Shown in pieces: positions 1 through 8,883 of a stretch of DNA of 64,000 nucleotides. The position numbers were made by a program, and so were the translations under genes. The stretch is taken from positions 1,871,001 through 1,935,000 of the forward strand of contig NZ_CP016027.1 of assembly GCF_001663815.1 (NCBI RefSeq). The letters are read 5' to 3'. This DNA is from Halothiobacillus diazotrophicus. GTDB lineage: Bacteria; Pseudomonadota; Gammaproteobacteria; Halothiobacillales; Halothiobacillaceae. Under the pieces are notes generated by a model, which was not told the origin of the DNA, did not search any database, and saw only the letters and a program-made list of their open reading frames with translations. Positions within the stretch are counted from its first letter, which is position 1. Every line of letters begins with the position of its first letter.

Positions 1-532
1 TGATCTTGGTGTACTCGCGCAATCCGGCGTTGGGCAACTCGCGTTCCAGCAACTGGGCCGCACCGTGCAACCCGCCCAGCGGATTCTTCAACTCATGCGC
101 CAGCCCACGGACCAGTTGCCGGGTGGACAACTGCATGGCATGCAGTTGCGCCTCGCGTGAAATCCGCACATGGCGCTCGATATCGGTCAACTCCATGAGG
201 ATGGCGGCATCCTCGATACTCGGATCCGGGGTGATCGCGCAGTCCGCGATTCGGGTCTGCCCGTGAGGCACGATCAATTCCGCCTCGCGCAACGTCACCA
301 CCTGCTGCGAGGCGCGCGCCTCTTCCACGGCATTCGCCAGGATCGGATTCATGGCGAAAAAGAACTGCCCGCCCTGCTTCAGCACAGAGGCATAACTCGT
401 ATCCCAGAATTGTTCCGCCGCGGAATTGAGGTAAAGCAACTGCCCCGCCCGGTCCAAAACCACAATGGCGGTATTCAGTGCATCCGCCAGGCGCGCCGGA
501 CGTATGGGCGAATTGATCACAGACTGGGTCAC
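1..532 (-). CDS. glnL: Nitrogen regulation sensor kinase NtrB/GlnL (3' end cut by window)
   Basis: Cytosolic histidine kinase that phosphorylates NtrC under nitrogen limitation. The visible 177 codons give a PAS-like N-terminal half (LLYLNSAAEQFW) and the H-box with the NtrB-type sequence LAHELKNPLGG near residues 145-157; the catalytic ATPase domain lies beyond position 1. The start is GTG at 532: an in-frame TAG lies five codons upstream and a GGAG ribosome site sits about 7 nt before the GTG. It follows a DUF4124 gene on the same strand, a common arrangement in gammaproteobacteria (glnA, DUF4124, glnL, glnG). A candidate sigma-54 promoter and an NtrC palindrome lie upstream, suggesting autoregulation by NtrC. 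Confidence 0.93.
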   Translation of the reverse strand, partial: MTQSVINSPIRPARLADALNTAIVVLDRAGQLLYLNSAAEQFWDTSYASVLKQGGQFFFAMNPILANAVEEARASQQVVTLREAELIVPHGQTRIADCAITPDPSIEDAAILMELTDIERHVRISREAQLHAMQLSTRQLVRGLAHELKNPLGGLHGAAQLLERELPNAGLREYTKI

Positions 533-584
533 AGTGGCTCCGATTTCCTAGATTGCCCTGCAAAGGTTCGATAGGCGGACAAAC

Positions 585-600
585 GCAAAATATATGCCTA
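585..600 (-). promoter_or_regulatory. Candidate sigma-54 promoter of glnL
   Basis: On the minus strand the sequence reads AGGCATATATTTTGC. It has the -24 GG and -12 GC exactly 12 nt apart and TTTTGC at the -12 element; the -24 element (AGGCAT) is one base off TGGCAY. The predicted start would be near 573, giving a leader of about 40 nt before the glnL GTG. Confidence 0.5.
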
Positions 601-738
601 AGACCGCCACCCTTGTTCAGGCAAAAAAATAAACCCTTAACAATCAGCAAACTGCACAAAAAAAAGGAACGACACAGAAATCATTTTCGCGTTCCCGGAG
701 GCCAAACGACCGGAAATATACAATTTCAGCGACGCCAT

Positions 739-755
739 GGCACCAATATGGTGCC
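739..755. promoter_or_regulatory. NtrC-binding palindrome upstream of glnL
   Basis: A perfect palindrome GGCACC-N5-GGTGCC matches the NtrC consensus TGCACC-N5-GGTGCA except at the two outer bases. It is centred about 174 bp upstream of the predicted glnL start. A weaker half-site, TTGGTGCA at 780-787, lies 32 bp (three helical turns) further upstream by centre, the same spacing as the paired NtrC sites of enteric glnA. The remaining intergenic DNA (533-846) is AT-rich, apart from a small stem-loop at 800-818. Confidence 0.6.
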
Positions 756-846
756 CAATGCGCCGTATTGTGTGTGTTTTTGGTGCATTCAAAGGCGGTG
801 TGCGGAAAAACCCCGCACCCGAAAGATGCCCTTCGCCCGAATAGGG

Positions 847-1587
847 CTAGCTGGCTGCGCCAGTCAGATGAATCACGACCGGCGACGACTGAAAGATGTT
901 CTTGCCTTGGCGCGAGACCAGAGCAATCAATGTGTGCTCACCATTCGACAAGCCACTGATCATAAAGCGATGCCCCGTCGAATCCTCCACCTTGTCCTCA
1001 CCGTCAATCACGATACGGATCCGGTCCCCGGCCGACACATCCAGTGCCGGCGTGATTTGCACCTGCACAAAGATCGTGCCTCCGGGATGTGCTGCAACCG
1101 GCCCCGAATGGGGCTCGGAGATCGACAGGGTTTGATAATGCCCCCCTGCCGCCGGCGATACCGTCGTCGACACGAGCGGCGCCGGTTTGGATGCACTCGG
1201 CGGCAGCACAGTCGGAGGTTCGGCTCGAGGCCCGGATCCGGATGCCGGCGCCTCGGTCACCGGCATCTGAACAGAGGGTACCAGGGGGGCTTGGGGCGCC
1301 GACTGGGGCGCCGCCTGACTCCCGACGGGCGCGGACGGCGGTGGTGTAGCCGGCGGCAGATTGATGGGCGTCAACGGAATGGGCGGTGGCGGGTCGACAT
1401 GAATCTTGCGCGCGCCCTTGGTCGGCTCATCCGTAAACACCCGATCTCCCTGGCTGTTCGTGTAGGTATAGATCGTCTCCGCCTGAGCGGCGGCCAGGGC
1501 AGCGGCGATCAAACAGCCAACCAGTCCCAACGAAAGAATCCGACGCGGACGAAGGAACCCGTCCCGCAGTGCGTTTGGAACGTTCAT
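847..1587 (-). CDS. Secreted DUF4124 domain protein
   Basis: A 246-residue exported protein of unknown function. The start is set at 1587 because GGAGG precedes that ATG and an export signal follows directly (RRILSLGLVGCLIAAALAAAQA). The DUF4124 domain comes right after cleavage (IYTYTNSQGDRVFTDEPTKGA), followed by a long Pro/Ala-rich linker and a C-terminal beta-rich region resembling an Ig-like fold (VVIDGEDKVEDSTGH, HTLIALV). It sits upstream of glnL on the same strand, as in many gammaproteobacteria; any link to nitrogen control is only positional. Confidence 0.75.
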   Translation of the reverse strand: MNVPNALRDGFLRPRRILSLGLVGCLIAAALAAAQAETIYTYTNSQGDRVFTDEPTKGARKIHVDPPPPIPLTPINLPPATPPPSAPVGSQAAPQSAPQAPLVPSVQMPVTEAPASGSGPRAEPPTVLPPSASKPAPLVSTTVSPAAGGHYQTLSISEPHSGPVAAHPGGTIFVQVQITPALDVSAGDRIRIVIDGEDKVEDSTGHRFMISGLSNGEHTLIALVSRQGKNIFQSSPVVIHLTGAAS

Positions 1588-1719
1588 CACTTGGCCTCCA
1601 TGACAGAAGATGAATACGATCAAGCACCGATTGATACAGAACACCGATGTCTCGCCCGGCAAGCAGCCGCTCGAATCCTTGAGACGGCGCGAACGATATC
1701 CGGTTCCCGCCGGAAACCG

Positions 1720-2847
1720 TCAGGCACCCTGGATGAGTCGGGACACCGCCTCCGCCCGGGTGATACACGCCGCGCGCGTCGGCGCCGTGACGTTGACGTG
1801 CCCCAGCTTCCTGCCCGGCCGCGGCTCCTTGCCATAATCATGCACATGAACGCCCGGAATCGCGAGCATGCCCATCCGCGCCGGGATCGTGCCGATCAGA
1901 TTCAGCATCACGCAGTGCCCGACACTCTCCGTTGCGCCCAAGGGCCAGCCAAGGATCGCCCGGAGATGATTCTCGAACTGCGATGTAACGGCACCATTCT
2001 GCGTCCAGTGGCCGCTATTGTGGACCCGGGGCGCCATTTCGTTGGCAATCAATTGACCTTGCCGCTCGAAGAACTCGATAGCCATGACGCCGACATAGTC
2101 CAGCCCTTCCAGAACCCGGCGGGCATAATGCGTCGCATCGGCCTGGGCCGGATCGTTCGGCAGGATGTCCGTACGATAGAGAATGCCGCCTTCATGACGG
2201 TTCTGACCCACGGGATAGAACGCCATCTCGCCCGAGGCGCTCCGCACCGCCACGATGGACACTTCGCGATCGAAAGGAATCATCTGCTCGAGGATCGCCG
2301 CGTGTCCGCTCAACGCGGACCAGGCAGCGGCCGCGTCATCCGCCGCACGAATGACGGCCTGACCCTTGCCGTCATAACCGAGTCGACGGGTCTTGAGAAT
2401 GGCCGGATAACCGATTTCCTGCAATGCGGCATGCAGATCCGCCAGGGAGTCCACCGCGCGATAGGCTGCGACCGGCACACCCAGTGACGCCAGATACTGC
2501 TTCTCATGAACCCGGTCCTGAGCGATGGATAGCGGCTTGGCGCCCGGGCTGATCCGATTGTGCCGACTCACGCTCTCCACCGCGGAAACCGGGATGTTCT
2601 CAAACTCCAGCGTGATCAGGTCGCACTCGACCGCAAGCTGTGCCAACGCGCGCTCGTCATCGTACTCCGCCTGAATCTGTCGCCCCAGACGAGCGGCAGG
2701 AGGTTGCGCCCCCGGGTCCAGAAACGTGAAGCGGTGGCCCATGGCGATACCCGCCAACGCCAGCATCTGACCAAGCTGCCCCGCACCGATGACCCCGATG
2801 TGGGCCTGGGCCGGAGCTACGCCCGATCCTACCGCCGGATGGCTCAT
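1720..2847 (-). CDS. purK: 5-(carboxyamino)imidazole ribonucleotide synthase PurK
   Basis: Cytosolic ATP-grasp enzyme of purine synthesis that makes N5-CAIR from AIR, bicarbonate and ATP. The 375-residue protein begins with the nucleotide-binding loop IGVIGAGQLGQML and carries the family motifs TLEFENIP, TRRLGYDGKGQ, EQMIPFDREVS and NEMAPRVHNSGHW. The start at 2847 gives normal PurK length; the open frame continues upstream, but only across purE. purE ends 16 bp before this start, so the two are translationally linked in the usual purE-purK order. Confidence 0.95.
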   Translation of the reverse strand: MSHPAVGSGVAPAQAHIGVIGAGQLGQMLALAGIAMGHRFTFLDPGAQPPAARLGRQIQAEYDDERALAQLAVECDLITLEFENIPVSAVESVSRHNRISPGAKPLSIAQDRVHEKQYLASLGVPVAAYRAVDSLADLHAALQEIGYPAILKTRRLGYDGKGQAVIRAADDAAAAWSALSGHAAILEQMIPFDREVSIVAVRSASGEMAFYPVGQNRHEGGILYRTDILPNDPAQADATHYARRVLEGLDYVGVMAIEFFERQGQLIANEMAPRVHNSGHWTQNGAVTSQFENHLRAILGWPLGATESVGHCVMLNLIGTIPARMGMLAIPGVHVHDYGKEPRPGRKLGHVNVTAPTRAACITRAEAVSRLIQGA

Positions 2848-2863
2848 ACGCCTGCCGCCCGCT

Positions 2864-3418
2864 TCATGGGGCGATCGGCGGCGCCACGCGCGGATCTGCC
2901 GACGCCAGCACCGATCGCGTTTGCGCGGAGCGATAGGCATCCAGCCGGTCGGCCAGCGCCGCATCCGTCGTCGCCAACTGCGCCGCCGCGAACAGTGCGG
3001 CATTCACGGCACCGGCGCGACCGATGGCAAGGGTACCGACAGGGATGCCGGCCGGCATCTGCACGATGGAAAGCAGCGAATCCCAACCGGAAAGCGCCTT
3101 CGACTGAACGGGCACCCCCAGAACCGGAATGCGCGTCTTGGCCGCGAGCATACCCGGCAGGTGCGCGGCCCCGCCCGCGCCGGCAATGATCACCCGCAAC
3201 CCTCGTTCTGCCGCCGTGGCTGCGTAACTGAACAGCCGGTCGGGGGTTCGATGTGCCGAAACCACCTCGGCTTCAAAGGGAATATCGAGTGCCGTGAGGG
3301 TCGCACAGGCATGCTGCATGGTTTCCCAGTCGGACCGGGACCCCATGACCACGCCGACCAGCGGCGATTCATGATTGGCCGCGATATTCAGGTCATCGGA
3401 CGCGGCAGGTGCGCTCAT
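2864..3418 (-). CDS. purE: N5-CAIR mutase PurE
   Basis: Class I PurE, which converts N5-CAIR to CAIR, the step after PurK. The 184-residue protein shows the active-site loops [13 protein letters not shown] (22-34) and SAHRTP (54-59), then [12 protein letters not shown] and the [11 protein letters not shown] loop. A roughly 15-residue N-terminal extension precedes the core. Its ATG overlaps the stop of the upstream sirB2 gene by four bases, so the three genes form one operon. Confidence 0.95.
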   Translation of the reverse strand: MSAPAASDDLNIAANHESPLVGVVMGSRSDWETMQHACATLTALDIPFEAEVVSAHRTPDRLFSYAATAAERGLRVIIAGAGGAAHLPGMLAAKTRIPVLGVPVQSKALSGWDSLLSIVQMPAGIPVGTLAIGRAGAVNAALFAAAQLATTDAALADRLDAYRSAQTRSVLASADPRVAPPIAP

Positions 3419-3846
3419 CCCTGTACCCCCGTTTGGACCGCCGGTGTCGTGGCCGGTGCCGACATGAACGGCGTCGCCGTCTTCATGCCGCCCGCCGCGG
3501 CGATATACAGATACAGGACGATGGCCGCGACCCAGGCGCTACCGCGAACCGCCTTGGTCTTGCCAAGCTTCAGGGCGAACAGGCCCAACACGATGTACAC
3601 GATCAGCCCGACGATCATGACCGTCACATAGTCGGGGTTCACGCCATGGCGCCAGAACATCAGGTACGCCGCCATCAAACCGCTCAGCAGCAAAATCGTG
3701 TCGATGACGTGGGGCGTGATCTTGACCCAGCGGGCCTTGAGCCGGACGGAGTCCGTCAGCATCCACAACCCGCGCAGGACGAACCCGATCAAGGAAAGAA
3801 GCACAGCAAGCCCATGGATATGGACAGTGATTTGGGCGATAGTCAT
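3415..3846 (-). CDS. sirB2: SirB2 family membrane protein
   Basis: A 143-residue inner-membrane protein with four predicted hydrophobic helices, matching the SirB2 family (opening [18 protein letters not shown], then [21 protein letters not shown]). The name comes from a reported effect on Salmonella invasion genes; its biochemical role is unknown. The Pro/Thr-rich C-terminal tail (TTPAVQTG) is not part of the core. It is the first gene of an apparent sirB2-purE-purK operon. Confidence 0.85.
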   Translation of the reverse strand: MTIAQITVHIHGLAVLLSLIGFVLRGLWMLTDSVRLKARWVKITPHVIDTILLLSGLMAAYLMFWRHGVNPDYVTVMIVGLIVYIVLGLFALKLGKTKAVRGSAWVAAIVLYLYIAAAGGMKTATPFMSAPATTPAVQTGVQG

Positions 3847-4037
3847 GGAATTTCCTGTCGGACGGCTGGTGATAGAAGCGCCTCATTAAACACCAAGCCC
3901 CCGGCGAAGAAAAGAGCCCCAGAACCGGCGACGCTCTTTGATGCATCGCCGCAGGTTCTACAGCATTCACCCTGCCTTGCCGGGCAAAATGGGGCGACCA
4001 GAGAGGATTCGCGAGCCCCTCGCACACCGGAGTCACC

Positions 4038-4703
4038 ATGAATCTGCCCGACAGCCTGCTTTCGAACACCGCAACCCTGATCGGATGGCTCAGCCTGCTT
4101 GTCACACTGGGGTTTGCCGCGCAACGGGCACCCTGGCGCGCGCTGATCCGCGTGCCCGTTCGGCTGAACCTGATCCTCGCCAGCATCCTTGGCCTCACTC
4201 TGCTCTGGCTCCTGCGCGCCGACACGCTGCCCGGCCTTTCCGTACACTTCCTCGGACTGACGGCCGTCACCCTGTTGATCGGCTGGCCGTTCGCCCTGAT
4301 CGCGGGCACGGCAGCCTTGATTATGTTGGCCCTGCTCGGGCACCAGGGCTGGGCCGGACTGGGAATCGATTTCCTGGGCACGATCGCCCCGCCCGTGCTG
4401 ATCACGACGCTGGTCGCCCGCGGCGCTCAACGCCACCTGCCACCGAACCTCTTCATCTATCTGTTTGTGGATGTATTCCTGTCCGCCTGCCTCGGCGTGC
4501 TGGCCGCCGCATTGGTCACCGCTCTGCTGATGACGGCCCTTGGTCTCTACACCTGGAGTACGCTTTGGGAGAGCTACCTGCCCCTTTCGCTCCTTCAGAC
4601 CATCCCCGAAGGCATCGTCAATGGCATGATCATGACGGCGCTGGCCCTTCTGGCGCCGACCTGGGTCATTTCATTCGACGAATCACGTTATTTCCCCGGC
4701 TAG
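4038..4703 (+). CDS. Multi-pass membrane protein, ECF-permease-like (COG3235 type)
   Basis: A 221-residue integral membrane protein with about seven hydrophobic helices and little soluble sequence. It resembles predicted membrane proteins distantly related to CbiM-type energy-coupling-factor permeases (LPPNLFIYLFVDVFLSA, then QTIPEGIVNGMIMTALALL). The substrate is unknown, and no ATPase or substrate component lies nearby. The ATG follows GGAG by 5 nt. It stands alone, divergent from sirB2. Confidence 0.6.
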   Translation: MNLPDSLLSNTATLIGWLSLLVTLGFAAQRAPWRALIRVPVRLNLILASILGLTLLWLLRADTLPGLSVHFLGLTAVTLLIGWPFALIAGTAALIMLALLGHQGWAGLGIDFLGTIAPPVLITTLVARGAQRHLPPNLFIYLFVDVFLSACLGVLAAALVTALLMTALGLYTWSTLWESYLPLSLLQTIPEGIVNGMIMTALALLAPTWVISFDESRYFPG

Positions 4704-4929
4704 GAAATTGGCTCCGGGGTTGCAAACCGGATTGCGACTGTGCAAATTGCAATTCGGCACCGGCCAACCGCGCATACCGGGATGAGATAACCTATGATTA
4801 TTAGGCCGGTTTTCCACCCCGCCCCCTTTGGCATGAAACTTGGATGACCATCCGGACCGCCCCACAGATGTGGGCCGAATAATGTTTCAGTAGAATTTAC
4901 GTGCAACCGACCCTTCAGGAGAGAGTTCG

Positions 4930-5268
4930 ATGAAAAAAATGACCGTATTGATGCTGGCCGCAGGCCTGATGACTTCCGGCGCTGCAATGGCCGGTGGCGA
5001 CGCCGCTGCAGGCAAGACCCTGTTCGACGCATCCTGCGCCTCCTGCCACGGCATGCAGGCCCAGGGTCAGGGCATGTTCCCCAAGCTGGCCGGCATGTCC
5101 GCCGCTGACATCAAGACGACCCTGGCTGCGTTCAAGGCGGGCGACATGGCCACGCTGAAGAAGCACAACCTGGGTGGCCCGAACTACGCCATCATGGCCC
5201 CGAACGCGGCCGGCCTGTCCGATCAGGACATGGAAAACCTGGGCGCGTACATCGCCACCCTGAAGTAA
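4930..5268 (+). CDS. Periplasmic class I cytochrome c (c553/c5-like)
   Basis: A 112-residue monoheme cytochrome c, probably a soluble periplasmic electron carrier. A signal peptide ends at AMA (21-22), the heme motif CASCH is at 36-40, and the likely axial methionine is M89 in AIMAP. A strong GGAGAG ribosome site precedes the ATG. It is monocistronic, with a bidirectional terminator about 80 bp downstream. The redox partner cannot be told from context. Confidence 0.88.
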   Translation: MKKMTVLMLAAGLMTSGAAMAGGDAAAGKTLFDASCASCHGMQAQGQGMFPKLAGMSAADIKTTLAAFKAGDMATLKKHNLGGPNYAIMAPNAAGLSDQDMENLGAYIATLK

Positions 5269-5347
5269 TTCCCAACACGACCCGTCTTGCCATGGCAATA
5301 ACGGGTTGCGGACAGGAAGATTCGCCGAGCGCCATGCCGGCGACATG

Positions 5348-5375
5348 AAAAAAGCCCCGAATCCGGGGCTTTTTC
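5348..5375. terminator. Bidirectional intrinsic terminator
   Basis: A 7-bp stem AGCCCCG/CGGGGCT (353-359 and 364-370 of 5xxx) with a 4-nt loop, flanked by an A-run on the left and a T-run on the right. It can terminate the cytochrome gene (plus) and phoU (minus), which converge here. Confidence 0.9.
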
Positions 5376-5451
5376 GTTAGGGAGCCGCGTGTCATCGGCA
5401 AAAGGGGCGGGCAAACAGATATCTACCCGCTCCCCGGTCACGCTCCCCCGG

Positions 5452-6165
5452 TCAGATTTGCGTACGCTGCTTGTCGCGAGCGATATCGCTATGACGCACG
5501 TCGGCACCCTTCTTCTGAAAAATCACGTATTCGGCAATGTTCGTGCAGTGATCGCCGATCCGCTCGATCGCCCGGATGCAGGACAGCATCCGCAAACTCG
5601 TATCGGCCGAATTCGGATTGTCCGTCATGAACTTCAACAAGACTTCATGGACGGCATTGTATTCCTGATTCACATGGGTGTCCCGGCGAATGATCTCCTC
5701 AGCCGCAACGGGATCCAGCCGCACGAAGGCATCCAGCGCATCGTGCAGCATGCCACCGACGATTCGCCCCATGACCCGTAGATGATCGGGGAAATCCGTC
5801 GTACGCAGCACCGGACCGATTTCCTCGGCGATGCGCGCCAGCTTTTCGGACTTGTCGCCGATACGCTCCAGATCGGTGATCGCCTTGACGATCGACATGA
5901 TGCCGCGCAGATCGATGGCCGTCGGTGAATAACGTGCGATGATCTGGATGGCCAACTCGTCGATGGTGGTTTCCAGCTGATTGATTTCGTAATCCTGCTT
6001 GATCGCCCGCACGCCGCGCGAAGCATCGCCATCCAGCAGGTAGGCCATGGCGTCGGCGAAATGCTGCTCTGCCACCCCGCCCATGTTCATCAACAACGTG
6101 CGCAGGGCATTGAGATCGTCGTCATAGCGCGTCAGCGTATGAGGGGTGCCAGTGAAAGGATCCAT
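5452..6165 (-). CDS. phoU: Phosphate transport regulator PhoU
   Basis: A 237-residue cytosolic negative regulator linking Pst transporter activity to PhoR. It has the two-repeat PhoU architecture (LRTLLMNMGGVAEQHF, and later GRIVGGMLHDALDAF) with repeated metal-binding signatures (ERIGDKSEK; ERIGDHCTNIAEYVIF). The start at 6165 (MDPFTG) is preceded by AGGAG about 11 nt upstream. It is divergent from ppk1; pst genes are not in the window. Confidence 0.93.
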   Translation of the reverse strand: MDPFTGTPHTLTRYDDDLNALRTLLMNMGGVAEQHFADAMAYLLDGDASRGVRAIKQDYEINQLETTIDELAIQIIARYSPTAIDLRGIMSIVKAITDLERIGDKSEKLARIAEEIGPVLRTTDFPDHLRVMGRIVGGMLHDALDAFVRLDPVAAEEIIRRDTHVNQEYNAVHEVLLKFMTDNPNSADTSLRMLSCIRAIERIGDHCTNIAEYVIFQKKGADVRHSDIARDKQRTQI

Positions 6166-6216
6166 GAACGTACATACTCCTGAGTGCGAATAGATAATCA
6201 ACGACGACGGCCGCGC

Positions 6217-6234
6217 TCTTCACCGTACTGTCAC
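6217..6234. promoter_or_regulatory. Possible Pho box between phoU and ppk1
   Basis: Two 7-mers, TCTTCAC and CTGTCAC, are spaced 11 bp apart as in PhoB sites. The second matches the consensus CTGTCAT at six of seven positions; the first is poor. The placement, between two Pho-type genes, is what makes it plausible. Confidence 0.3.
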
Positions 6235-6427
6235 CTGCCAAAGGCATAATGAAGAATGTTGCCTAGCGCGTGCAAAGGTTTGTATCCTGACATGTCTGCC
6301 CCGCTGACGGCAAAGCCCAGCGGGCGCCGCAGGCCTGTCAACCGGAGATCGCCCGAGGGACCCTGAACGCTGCTGGCCAGGCCGCCAGAAACCCGGCTAT
6401 ATTTTATTCCAAACACGTTGCGAAATT

Positions 6428-8503
6428 ATGACCGAGACTCTTCCCGCCCCCGTATCCCCGGTGTTCATCAATCGGGAGCTGAGCCTGATCGCATTCAACC
6501 GACGCGTTCTGGAACTGGCTCAGGATACGTCCCTGCCTCTGCTGGAACGCCTCAAGTTCCTTTGCATTTCGTCAGCCAACCTCGACGAACTCTTCGAGGT
6601 GCGCGTCGGATCGCTCACCCAGCAACGCCGCGCCGGCATCGATCGCCCCGACGACTCCGGACTCACGCCCGTCGAACAATTGAGCCAAGTATATACCAGG
6701 GCCCACGAGCTGGTCCGGGACCAATACCACACCCTGAATGACGAAATCATCCCGTCACTCGCAGAATCGGGCATCCACTTCCTGCGCCGCACGCACTGGA
6801 ATGAAGCGCAGGCTTTGTGGGTCAAGCAGTTCTTCCGGCGGGAACTGCTGCCCTTGCTGACCCCCCTGGGGCTGGACCCGGCCCACCCCTTCCCGCGTAT
6901 TCTGAACAAGTCGCTGAATTTCGTGGTTTCCCTGGAGGGCACCGACGATTACGGCCGCGAAGGGTGGATGGCCGTCGTCCAGGCACCTCGGGCGCTGCCC
7001 CGCATCATCCGGATGGATGAGGAGGCTGCGGGCAGCGAGGAAAGCTTCGTGTTCCTGAGCTCGATCATTCATGCCCATGTGCACGAGCTCTTCCCCGGCA
7101 TGACCGTCACTGGTTGCTACCAGTTCCGCGTTACGCGCAACAGCGATCTCGCCATCGACGTCGACGACGACGAGGATCTGCTCAAAACACTCCAGGGTGG
7201 GCTTTTCGAGCGCAACTACGGCGACGCAGTCCGCCTCGAGGTGGCCGACAACTGCCCACAGGAAATGATCGACTTCCTCTGCGATCGCTTCAAACTGGGC
7301 GAGCAGGCGGTTTTTCAGGTGCACGGCCCGGTCAATCTGAATCGCCTGATGGCCCTGTACGGCCTCGTGAGCCGACCTGACCTCAAGGACGCACCGTTCA
7401 CCCCCCGTATCAAGAGCGAGCTCGGCCCGGAGAGCAACATCTTCGAAACCATCGAGCAGCGCGGCGCCATTCTGCTCCACCATCCCTACGAATCCTTCCT
7501 GCCGATCATCGAATTCATCCGCCAGGCCGCCAGCGACCCGAAGGTCGTTGCCATCAAGATGACCCTCTACCGCACGGGCCGAGATTCCGCCATCGTCGAC
7601 GCCCTGGAGGCCGCCGCCCGGGCAGGCAAGGAAGTGACAGCCGTCGTGGAACTGCGCGCACGGTTCGACGAAGAAGCAAACATTGACATCACCACCCGCC
7701 TGCAGAAGGCTGGCGCCTATGTCGCCTACGGCATCGTCGGCTACAAGACACACGCCAAGATGGCGCTCGTCCTCCGGCGGGACGGTTCCCGGCTCAAACG
7801 TTTCGTGCATCTGGGTACAGGGAACTACCACCCCGGAACGGCCCGTATCTACACCGACTTCGGCCTGCTGACCGACGACCGCTTCTTCGGTGACGACGTC
7901 AACAAGCTGTTCATGCAGCTGACCGGCCTGGGGCGGGGCATGCGCTTGAAGCGCCTGCTTCAGTCGCCCTTCACCTTGCATAGCGGCATGCTGGAACGGA
8001 TTCATCGCGAACGCGACCACGCACTGGCCGGGCGCAAGGGCCTGATTCGCGCCAAGATGAATGCACTGATCGATCGACAAATCATCGAGGCGCTCTACGA
8101 GGCATCCCAGGCAGGGGTGCACATCGAACTCATCATTCGTGGCGTTTGCTGTCTGCAGCCCGGCGTGCCCGGCCTATCAGAAAACATCCACGTCCGGTCC
8201 GTCATGGGGCGGTTTCTGGAGCACCCGCGCGTGTTCTACTTCCTCAACGACGGGGATGACGAACTCTTCCTTTCCAGCGCCGACTGGATGCCGCGCAATT
8301 TCTTCGTCCGTGTGGAAAGCTGCTTCCCGATCGATGCGCCAGAGATCAAGGCCCGCGTCATGAACGAAGCGTTCGAGCGATACCTCGCAGACAATACCGG
8401 CGCCTGGACCCTGGGACCGGATGGCGTCTACACCCGCGTGAAGCGGCACCATAACGCGAAGCCGCGCTCAGCCCAGCAATCCCTGCTGGACGACCTGAGT
8501 TAA
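6428..8503 (+). CDS. ppk1: Polyphosphate kinase Ppk1
   Basis: Reversibly polymerises the gamma-phosphate of ATP into polyphosphate. The 691-residue length is typical. The N-terminal domain starts FINRELSLIAFNRRVLE; the active-site region has KMTLYRTGRDSAIV, YKTHAKMALV and the phospho-accepting histidine H461 in RFVHLGTGNYHPGT; the C-terminal region has RGVCCLQPGV and NDGDDELFLSSADWM. It stands next to divergent phoU, fitting a phosphate-storage role. Confidence 0.96.
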   Translation: MTETLPAPVSPVFINRELSLIAFNRRVLELAQDTSLPLLERLKFLCISSANLDELFEVRVGSLTQQRRAGIDRPDDSGLTPVEQLSQVYTRAHELVRDQYHTLNDEIIPSLAESGIHFLRRTHWNEAQALWVKQFFRRELLPLLTPLGLDPAHPFPRILNKSLNFVVSLEGTDDYGREGWMAVVQAPRALPRIIRMDEEAAGSEESFVFLSSIIHAHVHELFPGMTVTGCYQFRVTRNSDLAIDVDDDEDLLKTLQGGLFERNYGDAVRLEVADNCPQEMIDFLCDRFKLGEQAVFQVHGPVNLNRLMALYGLVSRPDLKDAPFTPRIKSELGPESNIFETIEQRGAILLHHPYESFLPIIEFIRQAASDPKVVAIKMTLYRTGRDSAIVDALEAAARAGKEVTAVVELRARFDEEANIDITTRLQKAGAYVAYGIVGYKTHAKMALVLRRDGSRLKRFVHLGTGNYHPGTARIYTDFGLLTDDRFFGDDVNKLFMQLTGLGRGMRLKRLLQSPFTLHSGMLERIHRERDHALAGRKGLIRAKMNALIDRQIIEALYEASQAGVHIELIIRGVCCLQPGVPGLSENIHVRSVMGRFLEHPRVFYFLNDGDDELFLSSADWMPRNFFVRVESCFPIDAPEIKARVMNEAFERYLADNTGAWTLGPDGVYTRVKRHHNAKPRSAQQSLLDDLS

Positions 8504-8637
8504 GTTCGGAAACCCCGGCACGGCGCTTGAACCAAGGATGATTCTCGCCCTAAAAATGTGACACACTAAGCGTATCGGCCACCGAAGAATCGGACTCAAC
8601 GAACGCCGAGCATCTTTGAGCGACCGAGAAGAATGCC

Positions 8638-8883
8638 ATGATCAAGCTGTTGTTTTGGATCGCCCTGATTGGCGGAGCGATTGGCTATGTCGCCTTCCGA
8701 CTCAAGCGACGCAACCTGCCGTCCGCTCCCGCGCAGACGGCAGCGGAGCCCCGCACCTTCGAATCGGTCCGTTGCCGTCAATGCGGCGTCTACCTGCCGA
8801 TCGAAAAATCGATCCAGCGGGATGGCGAGTTCTTTTGCAGCCAGGAACACGCACAAAAGTGGCTCGGGAAAAAGGCAACCTGA
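8638..8883 (+). CDS. PP0621 family small membrane-anchored zinc-ribbon-like protein
   Basis: An 81-residue protein with one N-terminal membrane helix (LLFWIALIGGAIGYVAF), a basic stretch (RLKRRN), and a metal-knuckle-like domain with CRQCGVYLP followed by FFCSQEHAQKWLG, as in the PP0621 family. Function is unknown. Its stop codon overlaps the pilS ATG (TGATG), so it is probably co-translated with the pilus regulator genes, the context usually seen for this family. Confidence 0.8.
   Translation: MIKLLFWIALIGGAIGYVAFRLKRRNLPSAPAQTAAEPRTFESVRCRQCGVYLPIEKSIQRDGEFFCSQEHAQKWLGKKAT

Noticed and set aside
800-818. Stem-loop GTGCGG/CCGCAC between the DUF4124 gene and glnL as a terminator
   Set aside because: The stem is short, no T-run follows on the minus strand, and it lies among the proposed regulatory sites, so its role is unclear.
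553-2487. Long plus-strand open frame over the DUF4124 and purK region
   Set aside because: It is rich in Arg and His with no family features, and runs opposite two recognised genes that have good ribosome sites.
4829-4843. Sigma-54-like TGGCATGAAACTTGG upstream of the cytochrome c gene
   Set aside because: The -12 element has GG instead of the invariant GC, and no NtrC-type or other enhancer palindrome was seen.
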